From NCBI GenBank assembly GCA_902765305.1, contig CACWZI010000050.1, positions 1-56,623 of the forward strand: a stretch of DNA of 56,623 bases. The letters run 5' to 3'. The number at the start of each line of letters is the position of its first letter. The stretch's first letter is position 1. The notes beneath the pieces were generated by a model. The model was not told the origin of the DNA. It did not search any database and saw nothing but the letters and a program-made list of their open reading frames with translations. A program made the translations under genes and the position numbers. Below are positions 18,469 through 25,478 of the stretch, piece by piece. This stretch comes from an uncultured Eubacteriales bacterium (GTDB lineage: Bacteria; Bacillota; Clostridia; Christensenellales; Aristaeellaceae).

Positions 18469-19521
18469 ATGGTTAAGGATCTGTCGAACCAGCGGTTTGG
18501 GCGGCTGACGGCGCTCTGGCCGCTGGAGGAGAAGCGCAGCGGGCGCACGGTGTGGCGCTGTCGGTGCGACTGCGGAAACGAGGCGGACGTCACCGTCAGC
18601 AACCTGTTGCGGGGCACGACCAAGAGCTGCGGCTGCCTGTCGCCTCGGAGGGACCTGACGGGCCAGCGGTTCGGGAGCCTCACGGTGCTCGGGCCCACCG
18701 AGAAGCGCCAGGGGGGACGCATACTCTGGCACTGCGCCTGCGACTGCGGAAACGTGCGGGACGTGGTCACCTCCTACCTGGTGAGGACGCCGGACATCTC
18801 CTGCGGATGCCAGAACCGGAATGCCGCCGCCGACCTGACGGGCCGGCGCTTCGGGGAACTGACGGTGGAGGGGCCCGCCCAGCGCAGACAGTACTGGCGC
18901 GTGCGCTGCGCCTGCGGGGCGCAGAAGGAGATCCGCGGCGACAGCCTCCTCCAGGGCCGGGCCAGGACCTGCGGCGCGCGCTGCCACCAGTATCAGGACG
19001 TCACCGGCCAGCGCCGGGGCCACCTGACGGCGGTGAAACCGACGGGCCGGCTGGAGGGCGGCAGCCCCGTCTGGCTGTGGCGCTGCGACTGCGGCGCCGA
19101 GATGGAGGCCACGCTGCAGAGCGTGCCGAGCCGTCACAACCGGATGTGCCCGGCGTGCCTGAAGAAGCGCAACCAGGGGATCATCGTCCTGGCCTTTCAA
19201 AGGAAGCAGGCCCTCGCCATCAACGGCCTCGCGCCGACCGCCATCCGGCACATCCTGGAGGGCAAGCTGACCGCGTCGAACACCAGCGGCATCCGGGGCG
19301 TCTGCCTCGATCAGAGGACGGGCAAGTGGATCGCCTCGGGCCGGGAGAACGGCAAGAACGTGAGCCTGGGCCATTTCGATACCGCCGCCGAGGCGGAGTG
19401 CGTTCGCAGGCAGTTTGTCGAGGAAAAGTACGCCCGGCCCGTGCTGCAGTGCGTCGCCGCCGGCCACGCGGCCGCGGAGGCGTTCGGCGATTTTTTCCAG
19501 CTGGTTGAGAAAACGGAATGA
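18469..19521 (+). CDS. Zinc-ribbon repeat / AP2 domain DNA-binding protein
   Basis: A 350-residue predicted DNA-binding protein. It has four tandem modules of about 65-70 residues, each starting with a GQRFGxLT-like strand and holding paired cysteines: WRCRCDCGN...SCGC, WHCACDCGN...SCGC, WRVRCACGA...CGARC and WLWRCDCGA...MCPAC. These look like small zinc-binding fingers. Residues about 270-335 (SNTSGIRGVCLD ... GHFDTAAEAE) form an AP2-type domain, common in phage and mobile-element proteins. It starts 14 bases after the adhesin stop, behind GGGGGG, so it is probably co-transcribed. It could regulate the adhesin or be a relic of a homing nuclease that lost its HNH part; no HNH motif is visible. 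Confidence 0.7.
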   Translation: MVKDLSNQRFGRLTALWPLEEKRSGRTVWRCRCDCGNEADVTVSNLLRGTTKSCGCLSPRRDLTGQRFGSLTVLGPTEKRQGGRILWHCACDCGNVRDVVTSYLVRTPDISCGCQNRNAAADLTGRRFGELTVEGPAQRRQYWRVRCACGAQKEIRGDSLLQGRARTCGARCHQYQDVTGQRRGHLTAVKPTGRLEGGSPVWLWRCDCGAEMEATLQSVPSRHNRMCPACLKKRNQGIIVLAFQRKQALAINGLAPTAIRHILEGKLTASNTSGIRGVCLDQRTGKWIASGRENGKNVSLGHFDTAAEAECVRRQFVEEKYARPVLQCVAAGHAAAEAFGDFFQLVEKTE

Positions 19522-19548
19522 CAATGGATCAGAATGGGGGTCAGAAGC

Positions 19549-19722
19549 ATGCAGTACTCGAATCTCGCGCATAGATACATGGGGGAAAGGGAATCCGTGG
19601 ACCACTGCCTCGATCGCCTGTTGGAGACGATCCGCGGAGAGCTGGAAAAGGGCTCCCCGGACGATTATAAAAGGTTGATCACCAAGAGAAGGCGGAGGGA
19701 GAGGCGAAGGGCCAAGGCGTGA
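19549..19722 (+). CDS. Small basic protein of unknown function
   Basis: A 57-residue frame if translation starts at ATG 19549, which has GGGGG 8 bases upstream; ATG 19534 would add five residues. It has a predicted helical middle (DHCLDRLLETIRGELEKG) and a strongly basic tail (KRRRRERRRAKA). It follows the AP2 gene by 27 bases. No family is recognised; a small nucleic-acid-binding partner of the AP2 protein is conceivable. Confidence 0.45.
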   Translation: MQYSNLAHRYMGERESVDHCLDRLLETIRGELEKGSPDDYKRLITKRRRRERRRAKA

Positions 19723-19734
19723 GGGAGCGCCGGT

Positions 19735-19850
19735 TTGGCCCGAAAAGCAGGGGCGGCGTTGCGCCAAAGCGGACGTGACCGCTTCGCTCTAAAGGACATG
19801 CTGCGCTTTGCCCTAAAGGACTTGCTACGCGGCGCCACAACGCCGCTGCG
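19735..19850. repeat. Short tandem repeat module shared with R6 and R8
   Basis: Two tandem 24-bp units, CTAAAGGACATGCTGCGC and CTAAAGGACTTGCTACGC (19789-19830), match a block CCCTAAAGGACTAGCTCCGC or close variant found inside elements R6 (32629) and R8 (36715). It is therefore a separate repeat module that occurs both alone and nested inside other elements. Confidence 0.6.
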
Positions 19851-19865
19851 GGTTTATTGGGATGT

Positions 19866-19896
19866 AAAAAAGCTGCTCGAGGAGAGCAGCTTTTTT
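19866..19896 (+). terminator. Terminator after the adhesin-AP2 gene group
   Basis: AAAAAGCTGCTC pairs with GAGCAGCTTTTTT over a short loop, giving a stem with a T-run on the plus strand and an A-run before it, so it can act in both directions. Confidence 0.85.
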
Positions 19897-19910
19897 GTGG
19901 ACAAGAGGGA

Positions 19911-20160
19911 AATTCTGATTTATCGAGCTGTTGGTGGAAAAGCAGAGGGTAGTACAAAGGGAACAGGGAACAGTCAACAGGGAACAGGAAAAGCCGCGCA
20001 CGGAATGCCACGGCATTCTTATTGGCTGGGAACGGTAGCGGCAGGTTGCCGCGACACGAAGTTAGTCCTTTAAGGCCGCTACAACTCGTACAATATCGAA
20101 ATGTTCGCGGCAGCCGCCATTCCTGTTCCCTGTTCCCTCGTCTCCCCGATAAATCAGAAT
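19911..20160. repeat. Dispersed repeat element R3, truncating hsdS
   Basis: About 250 bp, bounded by AATTCTGATTTATCGAGCTG on the left and CCGATAAATCAGAAT on the right. An inner inverted pair is built of repeated ACAGGGAACAG blocks and CTGTTCCCTGT blocks. Its right end cuts the minus-strand hsdS reading frame: the coding sequence passes straight into the repeat with no stop. Confidence 0.8.
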
Positions 20161-20653
20161 ATTGCTCCTGCAAACGGAACATTTGCCACAGAAGGTCCGA
20201 TAATTCCTTCTGCAATGCAATCGGAGGTAGTTCAAACTCATAATCGGCCAAATCAGAGAACAGAACATAGGGATTGGTTGAACCTTTCGACTTGCCAACG
20301 GACCATGCAGTAAAACCTTCTGAAAGCATGATGAAGGGCAACAGTTCCTGCATGAGAACGCCTTGGTCCTTTGTCTCAAGGACAAATGTTGTATTGGCTG
20401 TCACACCGTCAAAGTCCGCTACTGCAACCTTTTTCAGGTAGGTACGACGGGAGCCATAGAGAACCTGGCCTCGCTTGAATTCACGAATAAAAGCCGGGCC
20501 AACATCATCCGTCGCAAAGCACCCATGCCTGTGGATGGTCAAATCCTCAGAATCAATGTGATCGCCAGCCACATAGAATTCATAAGGATTGTTGTTGCGG
20601 TCGACCTTTCCCTTTGTTTCTCGGACGACATCTCCGAACTTAACCTTCGCCAT
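20161..20653 (-). pseudogene. hsdS: Truncated type I restriction specificity subunit (hsdS 5' fragment)
   Basis: The ATG at 20653 follows AGGAGG and begins MAKVKFGDVV, typical of a target-recognition half-domain of HsdS. About 164 residues are intact, including GQVLYGSRRTYLKKVAVADFDG, a common HsdS core region, a strand rich in polar residues, and the start of the conserved long helix (PPIALQKELSDLLWQMF). The homology stops where element R3 begins; the frame then runs on through repeat DNA to 19679 and that tail is not real protein. Full HsdS has two such halves (about 400 residues). No hsdM or hsdR is in the window. It lies directly downstream of a tyrosine recombinase, as in invertible hsdS loci. 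Confidence 0.7.
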
Positions 20654-20763
20654 TATGCGCACCTCCTTACGCCGAAAACAGAGGTCGCATGGCATACCAC
20701 TTCCCCGAGAAATTGCGAAATGAATTACCATGCCATTATGTTATTATAGCATTAACTTAAAGG

Positions 20764-21612
20764 CTAACAGATGAACCGCCTATGGGATTCTTTCACATTA
20801 TTTTGGTTCACCATGGCATAATGCATGGTGGTATCGATCTTGGAATGTCCCAAAAGCTGCTGCACCTGCTCCACGGGCATGCCCTTGTCGATGGCGAAGG
20901 TGGCGAGGGTACGGCGGAATTTGTGGGGATGGACGCGGGGGATTTCCAATCGGCGGCCCAGCTGACGCAGGCGGATCTCCACGCCGCTGATCTTGAGCCG
21001 GGCATGGGGCTGCTGGAGGGTGACGAACAGCGCTGGGTTGTCATCGTCGCGCTCGTCCAGGTAGCGGCGCAGGTGAATCTTGGTGCGGGCGTCGAAATAG
21101 GCCTTGCGTTCCTTGCCGCCCTTGCCGAACACGATGCACTCCCGGTTGTCGAAGTCGATGTCAGCCCGGTTCAGGTGCACCAGTTCCCCCACGCGCATGC
21201 CGGTGGAGGCCAGCAGATCGACGATGGCCAGGTCGCGCAGGGTCTCGCAGCCGTCGCGCATCATCTCCAGCGCTTCATCGGAATAGGTGGTCTTCACCGT
21301 CTTGACGGTCTTGACCTTGTGGATGCGGCGCATGGGGCTCTTGACGATGTAATCCTCGTCCTCCAGCCAGGCGAAGAAAGACGAAAAGATGCGCCGCATA
21401 TTGTCGATGGTGGACTTGCCTGCGCGGCCGCTGTGCTGATAGTTGTCCAGATAGCGCCGCATATCGTCGGTGGTGGTGGCCTGCACGGGCTTGGCCAGGG
21501 CTGTGATCATCTTTTCCAGGGTGATCTTGTAATAGTGAATGGTCTTGTCCGAGCAGCCCTCCACCCGCTTTGCAGAAAGAAAAGCGGTCAGAAAGTCCTT
21601 TTGCTCTTCCAC
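20764..21612 (-). CDS. Tyrosine recombinase / integrase (XerC/D-like)
   Basis: A 282-residue site-specific recombinase. An N-terminal SAM-like DNA-binding domain (about 1-95) is followed by a catalytic domain with the complete set of residues: Arg140 (STGMRVGEL), Lys164/167, His230 and Arg233 (HPHKFRRTLAT), His256 (LLGHSKID) and nucleophile Tyr265 (MHYAMV). The length matches stand-alone Xer-like enzymes, including those that shuffle hsdS genes. It overlaps a 52-residue upstream frame and lies 110 bases before the hsdS fragment, so inversion or shuffling of hsdS alleles is a more likely role than prophage integration; no phage structural genes are nearby. Confidence 0.9.
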   Translation of the reverse strand: MEEQKDFLTAFLSAKRVEGCSDKTIHYYKITLEKMITALAKPVQATTTDDMRRYLDNYQHSGRAGKSTIDNMRRIFSSFFAWLEDEDYIVKSPMRRIHKVKTVKTVKTTYSDEALEMMRDGCETLRDLAIVDLLASTGMRVGELVHLNRADIDFDNRECIVFGKGGKERKAYFDARTKIHLRRYLDERDDDNPALFVTLQQPHARLKISGVEIRLRQLGRRLEIPRVHPHKFRRTLATFAIDKGMPVEQVQQLLGHSKIDTTMHYAMVNQNNVKESHRRFIC

Positions 21613-21746
21613 TTCCCCTGTAAAGCGGCTCCGATTTCCAAACCGGCGGTCTCGATGACCAAAACGCGATGCAAGGCGGCGAGCTGTTCCGTAGACAGCA
21701 CCACCGCCATGGCCGTTTCAATGCGCGCAATCAGTTCATTTCGCAT
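21588..21746 (-). CDS. Small protein overlapping the recombinase gene
   Basis: A 52-residue frame starting MRNELIARIETAMAVV behind TTGGAGG, ending inside the recombinase gene with a 25-base overlap in another frame. The overlap implies translational coupling. The central sequence LSTEQLAALHRVLVIE looks like a short helical partner. I recall similar small frames before recombinases in Clostridia, but cannot name a family. A TTGAAT-17-TATCCT promoter lies just upstream. Confidence 0.55.
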   Translation of the reverse strand: MRNELIARIETAMAVVLSTEQLAALHRVLVIETAGLEIGAALQGKWKSKRTF

Positions 21747-21775
21747 GAGAATCCCTCCAAAAAAATGATGTCTAA

Positions 21776-21804
21776 AGGATAGTTCACTATTTTGGAGGAT
21801 TCAA
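21776..21804 (-). promoter_or_regulatory. Promoter of the recombinase operon
   Basis: On the minus strand TTGAAT, 17 bases, TATCCT, about 30 bases before the ATG of the 52-residue frame. Confidence 0.55.
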
Positions 21805-21873
21805 GGAAATATTGGTAATATAATGCCCGGAACCGGCCCTTAAGCTGGTCCCGGGCGATAATTTCTCTTCTGC

Positions 21874-22158
21874 TTAGCAATAGAAGCGAACTTCTCCAAA
21901 GGTTTCAAGCCATTTTGATACAACGTCCTCCCTGCGCGCCTCTATGATCGCGATGAGAATGCGCAATGCCCGCTCCGGAATGTGGGAATTGTTGTTGGCT
22001 AGGAGGCATTTCCCCGCGCGGGTGATCCACAGCTTTGTCCCGTTGGGGGATGGACGAACCTCTGCGATGTGCACATGGACGGGCTCCAACGGATGGCTTT
22101 CATTGATCCAAAAATAGACCACATAGCTGCCGACTCTAAATAGCTGTGGCATGCTCAA
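21874..22158 (-). CDS. DUF4160 family protein
   Basis: A 94-residue protein with the DUF4160 pattern: MPQLFRVGSYVVYFWINE, then HPLEPVHVHIAE (the PxHVHV-like core) and a C-terminal helix. DUF4160 proteins are small accessory proteins usually paired with a second small gene and are suspected toxin-antitoxin or defence-related components; biochemical function is unknown. The start overlaps the end of the upstream gene, as in coupled pairs. ATG 22152 is an alternative start two codons in. Confidence 0.75.
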   Translation of the reverse strand: MSMPQLFRVGSYVVYFWINESHPLEPVHVHIAEVRPSPNGTKLWITRAGKCLLANNNSHIPERALRILIAIIEARREDVVSKWLETFGEVRFYC

Positions 22159-22414
22159 ATCCTCCGTCCCGAGCCAATTCGATGATCACATGCGCCAAGC
22201 TTTGAACCAACGCTTGCAAATCGTCGATTTCTTCCGGCGTAAAGCCCTCCACCTTCTCCCACTGATAATCCGGCAGCCAGCAGGTCGCGGACTTGAAACC
22301 CCAGTCCACCGGCTTTTCGATGCACACCTTCACCTTTTCGCGCCCGCTGTCCTGCATACTTTCGGAATGAACGATTTCCGTTCCGTCTTCGAGCGTCATA
22401 AACGGATACAGCAT
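22136..22414 (-). CDS. Uncharacterised partner of the DUF4160 gene
   Basis: A 92-residue acidic protein starting at ATG 22414 (MLYPFMTLEDGTEIVHSE), with GGAGG 8 bases upstream; a longer upstream start lacks a binding site. The middle has VKVCIEKPVDWGFKSATCWL and the end is a long helix (IDDLQALVQSLAHVIIEL). It overlaps the DUF4160 gene by 23 bases. I recall it as a common neighbour of DUF4160 in Clostridia; in other bacteria DUF2442 occupies this role. Antitoxin-like function is a guess. Confidence 0.6.
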   Translation of the reverse strand: MLYPFMTLEDGTEIVHSESMQDSGREKVKVCIEKPVDWGFKSATCWLPDYQWEKVEGFTPEEIDDLQALVQSLAHVIIELARDGGFEHATAI

Positions 22415-22497
22415 GGTGATCGCCTCCTTCACATCGGATTTCATGAGCCTAGCTTGTCTCCATTATACCACAGGATTCCACGCTTTACAACGAATGA

Positions 22498-22568
22498 TCA
22501 ACCAAGGTACTTCCGAATCAACGCTTTCTGCGTGGCCTGCAGGTCTTCCAGGGCTTTTTGTGCCGAAT
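22498..22568 (-). pseudogene. Possible 3' end of hsdS, cut by element R4
   Basis: Just outside element R4 a minus-strand frame reads SKHSAQKALEDLQATQKAL and ends IRKYLG followed by TGA. A charged helix followed by a short tail is how many HsdS proteins end, and it would continue naturally from the helix at which the 20161-20653 fragment stops. It has no start codon and its 5' side is repeat DNA. Assignment to hsdS is an inference from sequence character and position. Confidence 0.35.
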
Positions 22569-22569
22569 G

Positions 22570-22842
22570 TTTTGATTTGTCGAGCTGACGCGGTCTCCAA
22601 AAGCCTTCCCCAGGCAGCGAAGCTGCCGGTTCAGGGGAAGGTGGCGCGGCGCAAAGCGCCGTGACGGATGAGGTCGTTCTCTTGGAAGGAAGCATGCAAA
22701 CCATCGTTACCGCGGGGAGAACGACCTCATCCGACCCGCCTGCGGCGGCCCACCTTCCCCTGAAGGGGAAGGCTTTTGGTTGACCACTACATTCCCTAAC
22801 CCCTCAAATACTGATTTGTCGCAGCGCGATAAATCAGAATTT
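22570..22842. repeat. Dispersed repeat element R4 (CCTTCCCC class)
   Basis: Left end TTTTGATTTGTCGAGCTG, right end a short palindrome ACTGATTTGTCGCAGCGCGATAAATCAGAAT. Inside, AAAAGCCTTCCCC...GGGGAAGGTGG pairs with CCACCTTCCCC...GGGGAAGGCTTTT, and CGGATGAGGTCGTTCTC pairs with GAGAACGACCTCATCCG. The same interior occurs in R7 (33718) and at the window's left edge. I recall CCTCATCCG/CACCTTCCCC repeats in many gut Clostridia genomes. Confidence 0.85.
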
Positions 22843-22874
22843 ATCTTTCTCCCATGCCCTGCCGTGCCTTCCCG

Positions 22875-23798
22875 CTATGCCCCGAACAATCCCTCCAGCG
22901 CCGCGCTGTTCAAACGCTGGCCGATGACGACCAGCACGCCGCGCTTGACGTTGGGCGCGGGTTCCACCGACAGCTCGCGGCGGGTGCAGTTGACCTCGTA
23001 CCAGCGCTTCTCCCCGTCGCGAAGGTGGCCCTTCGCCCGAAGGATGTCGCCGTATTGCCCGTCCGCCATCAGCGCGGCGAGCCTTTTGCGCAGGTCCGCC
23101 TCGTCCCGGCAGATGCCCGCCAGGATGCAGGAATCGTAGATTTCGCCGTGATCCATGGCCAGGTGGCTGTGGGGGTCGCGGCGGTGGCCGCAGGCCATGA
23201 AGCGGTCGAAGTCCGCCTCGGTCAGGCCGGACCAGTCCTTCGCGCAGACCTCGCCCGCCAGCACGCGCGTGCCGCCATAGGCGCGAATGAGGTCGTTCAG
23301 CCACGCCACGGTCTGCACCGGGGTCTCCGGCTCCGCCAGCTGGGCCTTGCTCAGGATCACCGCGCCGGCGGCCAGCAGCTGGGTGACCATCAGGTAGCCG
23401 GTTTCCATGGAGACGTCCCGGGGGGCGTCGGCGTCCACGATGGCCAGCACGTTGCCGATTGCGCAGCCCGCCTTCACGGCGGGCTCGTTCATCACGCCGA
23501 AGAACTCGTCCACGTCGTAGATGCCGGAGGGCTCGACGATGACGCGGTCGTAGCCCCGGGCGGCGGCGTCAGCCAGCATGGCGATGAACTTGCCCCGGCC
23601 CCGGCAGCACATGCACATGACGGAGAGGTCCTCGATCGGGCAGCCGTCTTCCCGAAGGAATTTGGCGTCCACGCCGATGCTGCCGAACTCGTTTTCGATG
23701 ACCAGCACCTTCTGGCCGCGCAGGTGGCGCAGCAGCAGGTGGATGAAGGTGGTCTTCCCCGCGCCGAGGAAGCCGGTGATCAAGTCGACTTTTGTCAT
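22875..23798 (-). CDS. CobW/COG0523 family GTPase (metallochaperone)
   Basis: A 307-residue P-loop GTPase of the CobW/YeiR/Nha3 group. Walker A is GFLGAGKTT (9-17), the metal-binding CxCC motif is C62-M-C64-C65 and a Walker B-like VIVEPSGI follows. The C-terminal domain (about 200-307) is typical of the family. The guanine-specificity motif, usually NKxD, appears to read SKAQ (150-153), which is unusual. Such proteins deliver zinc, cobalt, nickel or iron to target enzymes. It is the last gene of a long minus-strand run, 49 bases after an Fe-S aldo/keto reductase; the partner is not known. Confidence 0.85.
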   Translation of the reverse strand: MTKVDLITGFLGAGKTTFIHLLLRHLRGQKVLVIENEFGSIGVDAKFLREDGCPIEDLSVMCMCCRGRGKFIAMLADAAARGYDRVIVEPSGIYDVDEFFGVMNEPAVKAGCAIGNVLAIVDADAPRDVSMETGYLMVTQLLAAGAVILSKAQLAEPETPVQTVAWLNDLIRAYGGTRVLAGEVCAKDWSGLTEADFDRFMACGHRRDPHSHLAMDHGEIYDSCILAGICRDEADLRKRLAALMADGQYGDILRAKGHLRDGEKRWYEVNCTRRELSVEPAPNVKRGVLVVIGQRLNSAALEGLFGA

Positions 23799-23847
23799 GT
23801 CGCGATAGGCTCCTGTTCAGTGTGGTATTTGCCTATGGAAACACACC

Positions 23848-24969
23848 TCAGCGCTCATAATGCGCCGCCACGTCCTTCAGCCGCGCGATGATCGGCAGGT
23901 GCTGGGGACAGACGCCCTCGCACTGGCCGCAGGCCACGCAGTCCGACGCCTTGCCAAACCGCGCCGTCAGGTTTTCGTAGTTGGAGAAGTTGACCGTCCA
24001 GCCCTTCTGCGCCAGGTCCTCGCGCATGTCCTCGTTGTACAGCGAGAAGTACTTCGGAATGGGGATCTGCATCGGGCAGCCCTCGGTGCAGTAGGAACAG
24101 CCCGTGCAGGGGACGGCGATCCGGCCGTTGACGATGCCGGCCACCTTCTCCACCAGGGCGATCTCTTCCCCGGTCAGCGGCACAAAATCCGCCATGTAGC
24201 TCAGGTTGTCTTCCATCTGCGCCACATTGCTCATGCCGGAGAGGACCACCATCACGTTTTCCAGGCTGGCGGCGAAGCGAATCGCCCAGGACGGCAGGGA
24301 TGCCTCCGGGTTTGCACGCTTCAGCAGCGCCTCGGCCTCCGGGGGCAGCTTTGCCAGGGTGCCGCCCTTGACCGGCTCCATGACCACCACCGGCTTGCCG
24401 TGTTTGACCGCCGTCTCATAGCAGGCGCGGGACTGTATCCATTCGCTCTCCCAGTCCAGGTAGTTGATCTGGAGCTGCACGAATTCCATCTCCGGGTGCT
24501 TCGTGAGGATCTCGTCCAGCAGCTGGGGGGCGCCGTGGAAGGAGAAGCCGGCGTGCTTCACCAATCCCTGGGCCTTCTTGTCCAGCAGCCAGCTGAAGCA
24601 GTCGAACTGCTCATATTTGGGATAGCTGCCGGCTTCGATGCCGTGGAGCAGGTAGTAGTCGAAGTAGCCCGCCCCGGTCTGCTCCAGCTGGTCGTTGAAG
24701 ACCCTGTCCCGGTCCTCCAGGGAATTGAAGAAGCCGCTGTGCAGCTTCGTGGCCAGCGTGAAGCGGTCCCTGGGGTAGCGGTCCACCAGCGCCGCCTTTG
24801 CGACCCTCTGGCTGGCGAAGCCGTTGTACATGATGGCGGTGTCGAAGTAGGTGAAGCCCTCTTCGATGAACCGGTCGACCATCTGCCTGACCTGCTCGAT
24901 GTCCACGGCGGCGTCGTTGTTCGGGTCGGTCAGCGGCATGCGCATCAGGCCGAATCCAAGCTTTTTCAT
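23848..24969 (-). CDS. Aldo/keto reductase with C-terminal 4Fe-4S domain
   Basis: A 373-residue oxidoreductase. The N-terminal TIM barrel has the catalytic Asp/Tyr (FDTAIMYNG), Lys (TLATKL) and His (YYLLHG) of aldo/keto reductases. The C-terminal part has CTGCSYCTEGCPMQIPIP and CVACGQCEGVCPQHL, ligands for iron-sulphur clusters. This class is common in anaerobes; substrates are mostly unknown. The start overlaps the stop of the upstream HD gene by 4 bases, so the two are coupled. Confidence 0.9.
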   Translation of the reverse strand: MKKLGFGLMRMPLTDPNNDAAVDIEQVRQMVDRFIEEGFTYFDTAIMYNGFASQRVAKAALVDRYPRDRFTLATKLHSGFFNSLEDRDRVFNDQLEQTGAGYFDYYLLHGIEAGSYPKYEQFDCFSWLLDKKAQGLVKHAGFSFHGAPQLLDEILTKHPEMEFVQLQINYLDWESEWIQSRACYETAVKHGKPVVVMEPVKGGTLAKLPPEAEALLKRANPEASLPSWAIRFAASLENVMVVLSGMSNVAQMEDNLSYMADFVPLTGEEIALVEKVAGIVNGRIAVPCTGCSYCTEGCPMQIPIPKYFSLYNEDMREDLAQKGWTVNFSNYENLTARFGKASDCVACGQCEGVCPQHLPIIARLKDVAAHYER

Positions 24970-25442
24970 GGGTTGTCCTCCTGGTGTTCAGTGTCTTTAT
25001 TCGGCGCGTTCCTGGACAGCGTCTCCTTCAGCGCGCAGGCCTTGTCCGCGGCGGTGACGATCCAGCCCTCCGCCGTCCTGGGCGGTATGGGCACTACCGG
25101 GAACATGTGGCGGCGGATGATGTCCTCCTCCGTCGGGCCCAGGTTATAGTCCCGGCGGGCGTTCTCCCAGGCCATCCGGGCGTGGTGGAAGGCGTGGTTC
25201 GGCCGGTTAGGGTCGGGCTCGTGCCAGTCGTACAGGAAGTAATCGTGCAACAGCGCCCCGCGCACCAGGGCCTCCCGGTCCAGCTTGCCACCGACCCGGT
25301 CGGCGATGCGCAGGGCTTCCCTGGCCACGTTCAGGCAGTGATCGTAGACGGTGTGGCACCCGTGCTGCCTGAAGCGCTTCAGCTCTGAAAAGCGGCCCGT
25401 GCGCTCCAGCTCGGCTGCCGTTCGGGAAATGATGTCGTCCAT
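24966..25442 (-). CDS. HD-domain phosphohydrolase-like protein
   Basis: A 158-residue protein with the HD signature: HTVYDHCLNVAREAL, GALLHDYFLYDW (the HD pair), then HHARMAWENA and a downstream TAADKACAL aspartate. HD proteins of this size hydrolyse phosphate esters or nucleotides; the substrate is unknown. It is coupled to the aldo/keto reductase downstream and lies 36 bases after the FMN dehydrogenase gene. Confidence 0.85.
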   Translation of the reverse strand: MDDIISRTAAELERTGRFSELKRFRQHGCHTVYDHCLNVAREALRIADRVGGKLDREALVRGALLHDYFLYDWHEPDPNRPNHAFHHARMAWENARRDYNLGPTEEDIIRRHMFPVVPIPPRTAEGWIVTAADKACALKETLSRNAPNKDTEHQEDNP

Positions 25443-25478
25443 GATTGTCCTCGTCTGTGAAGTCTGCTGATCCGTGCT

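Noticed and set aside
19679-20160. Extension of the hsdS frame through the repeat to 19679
   Set aside because: The extra residues are translated from element R3, a terminator hairpin and a short repeat; none look like HsdS.
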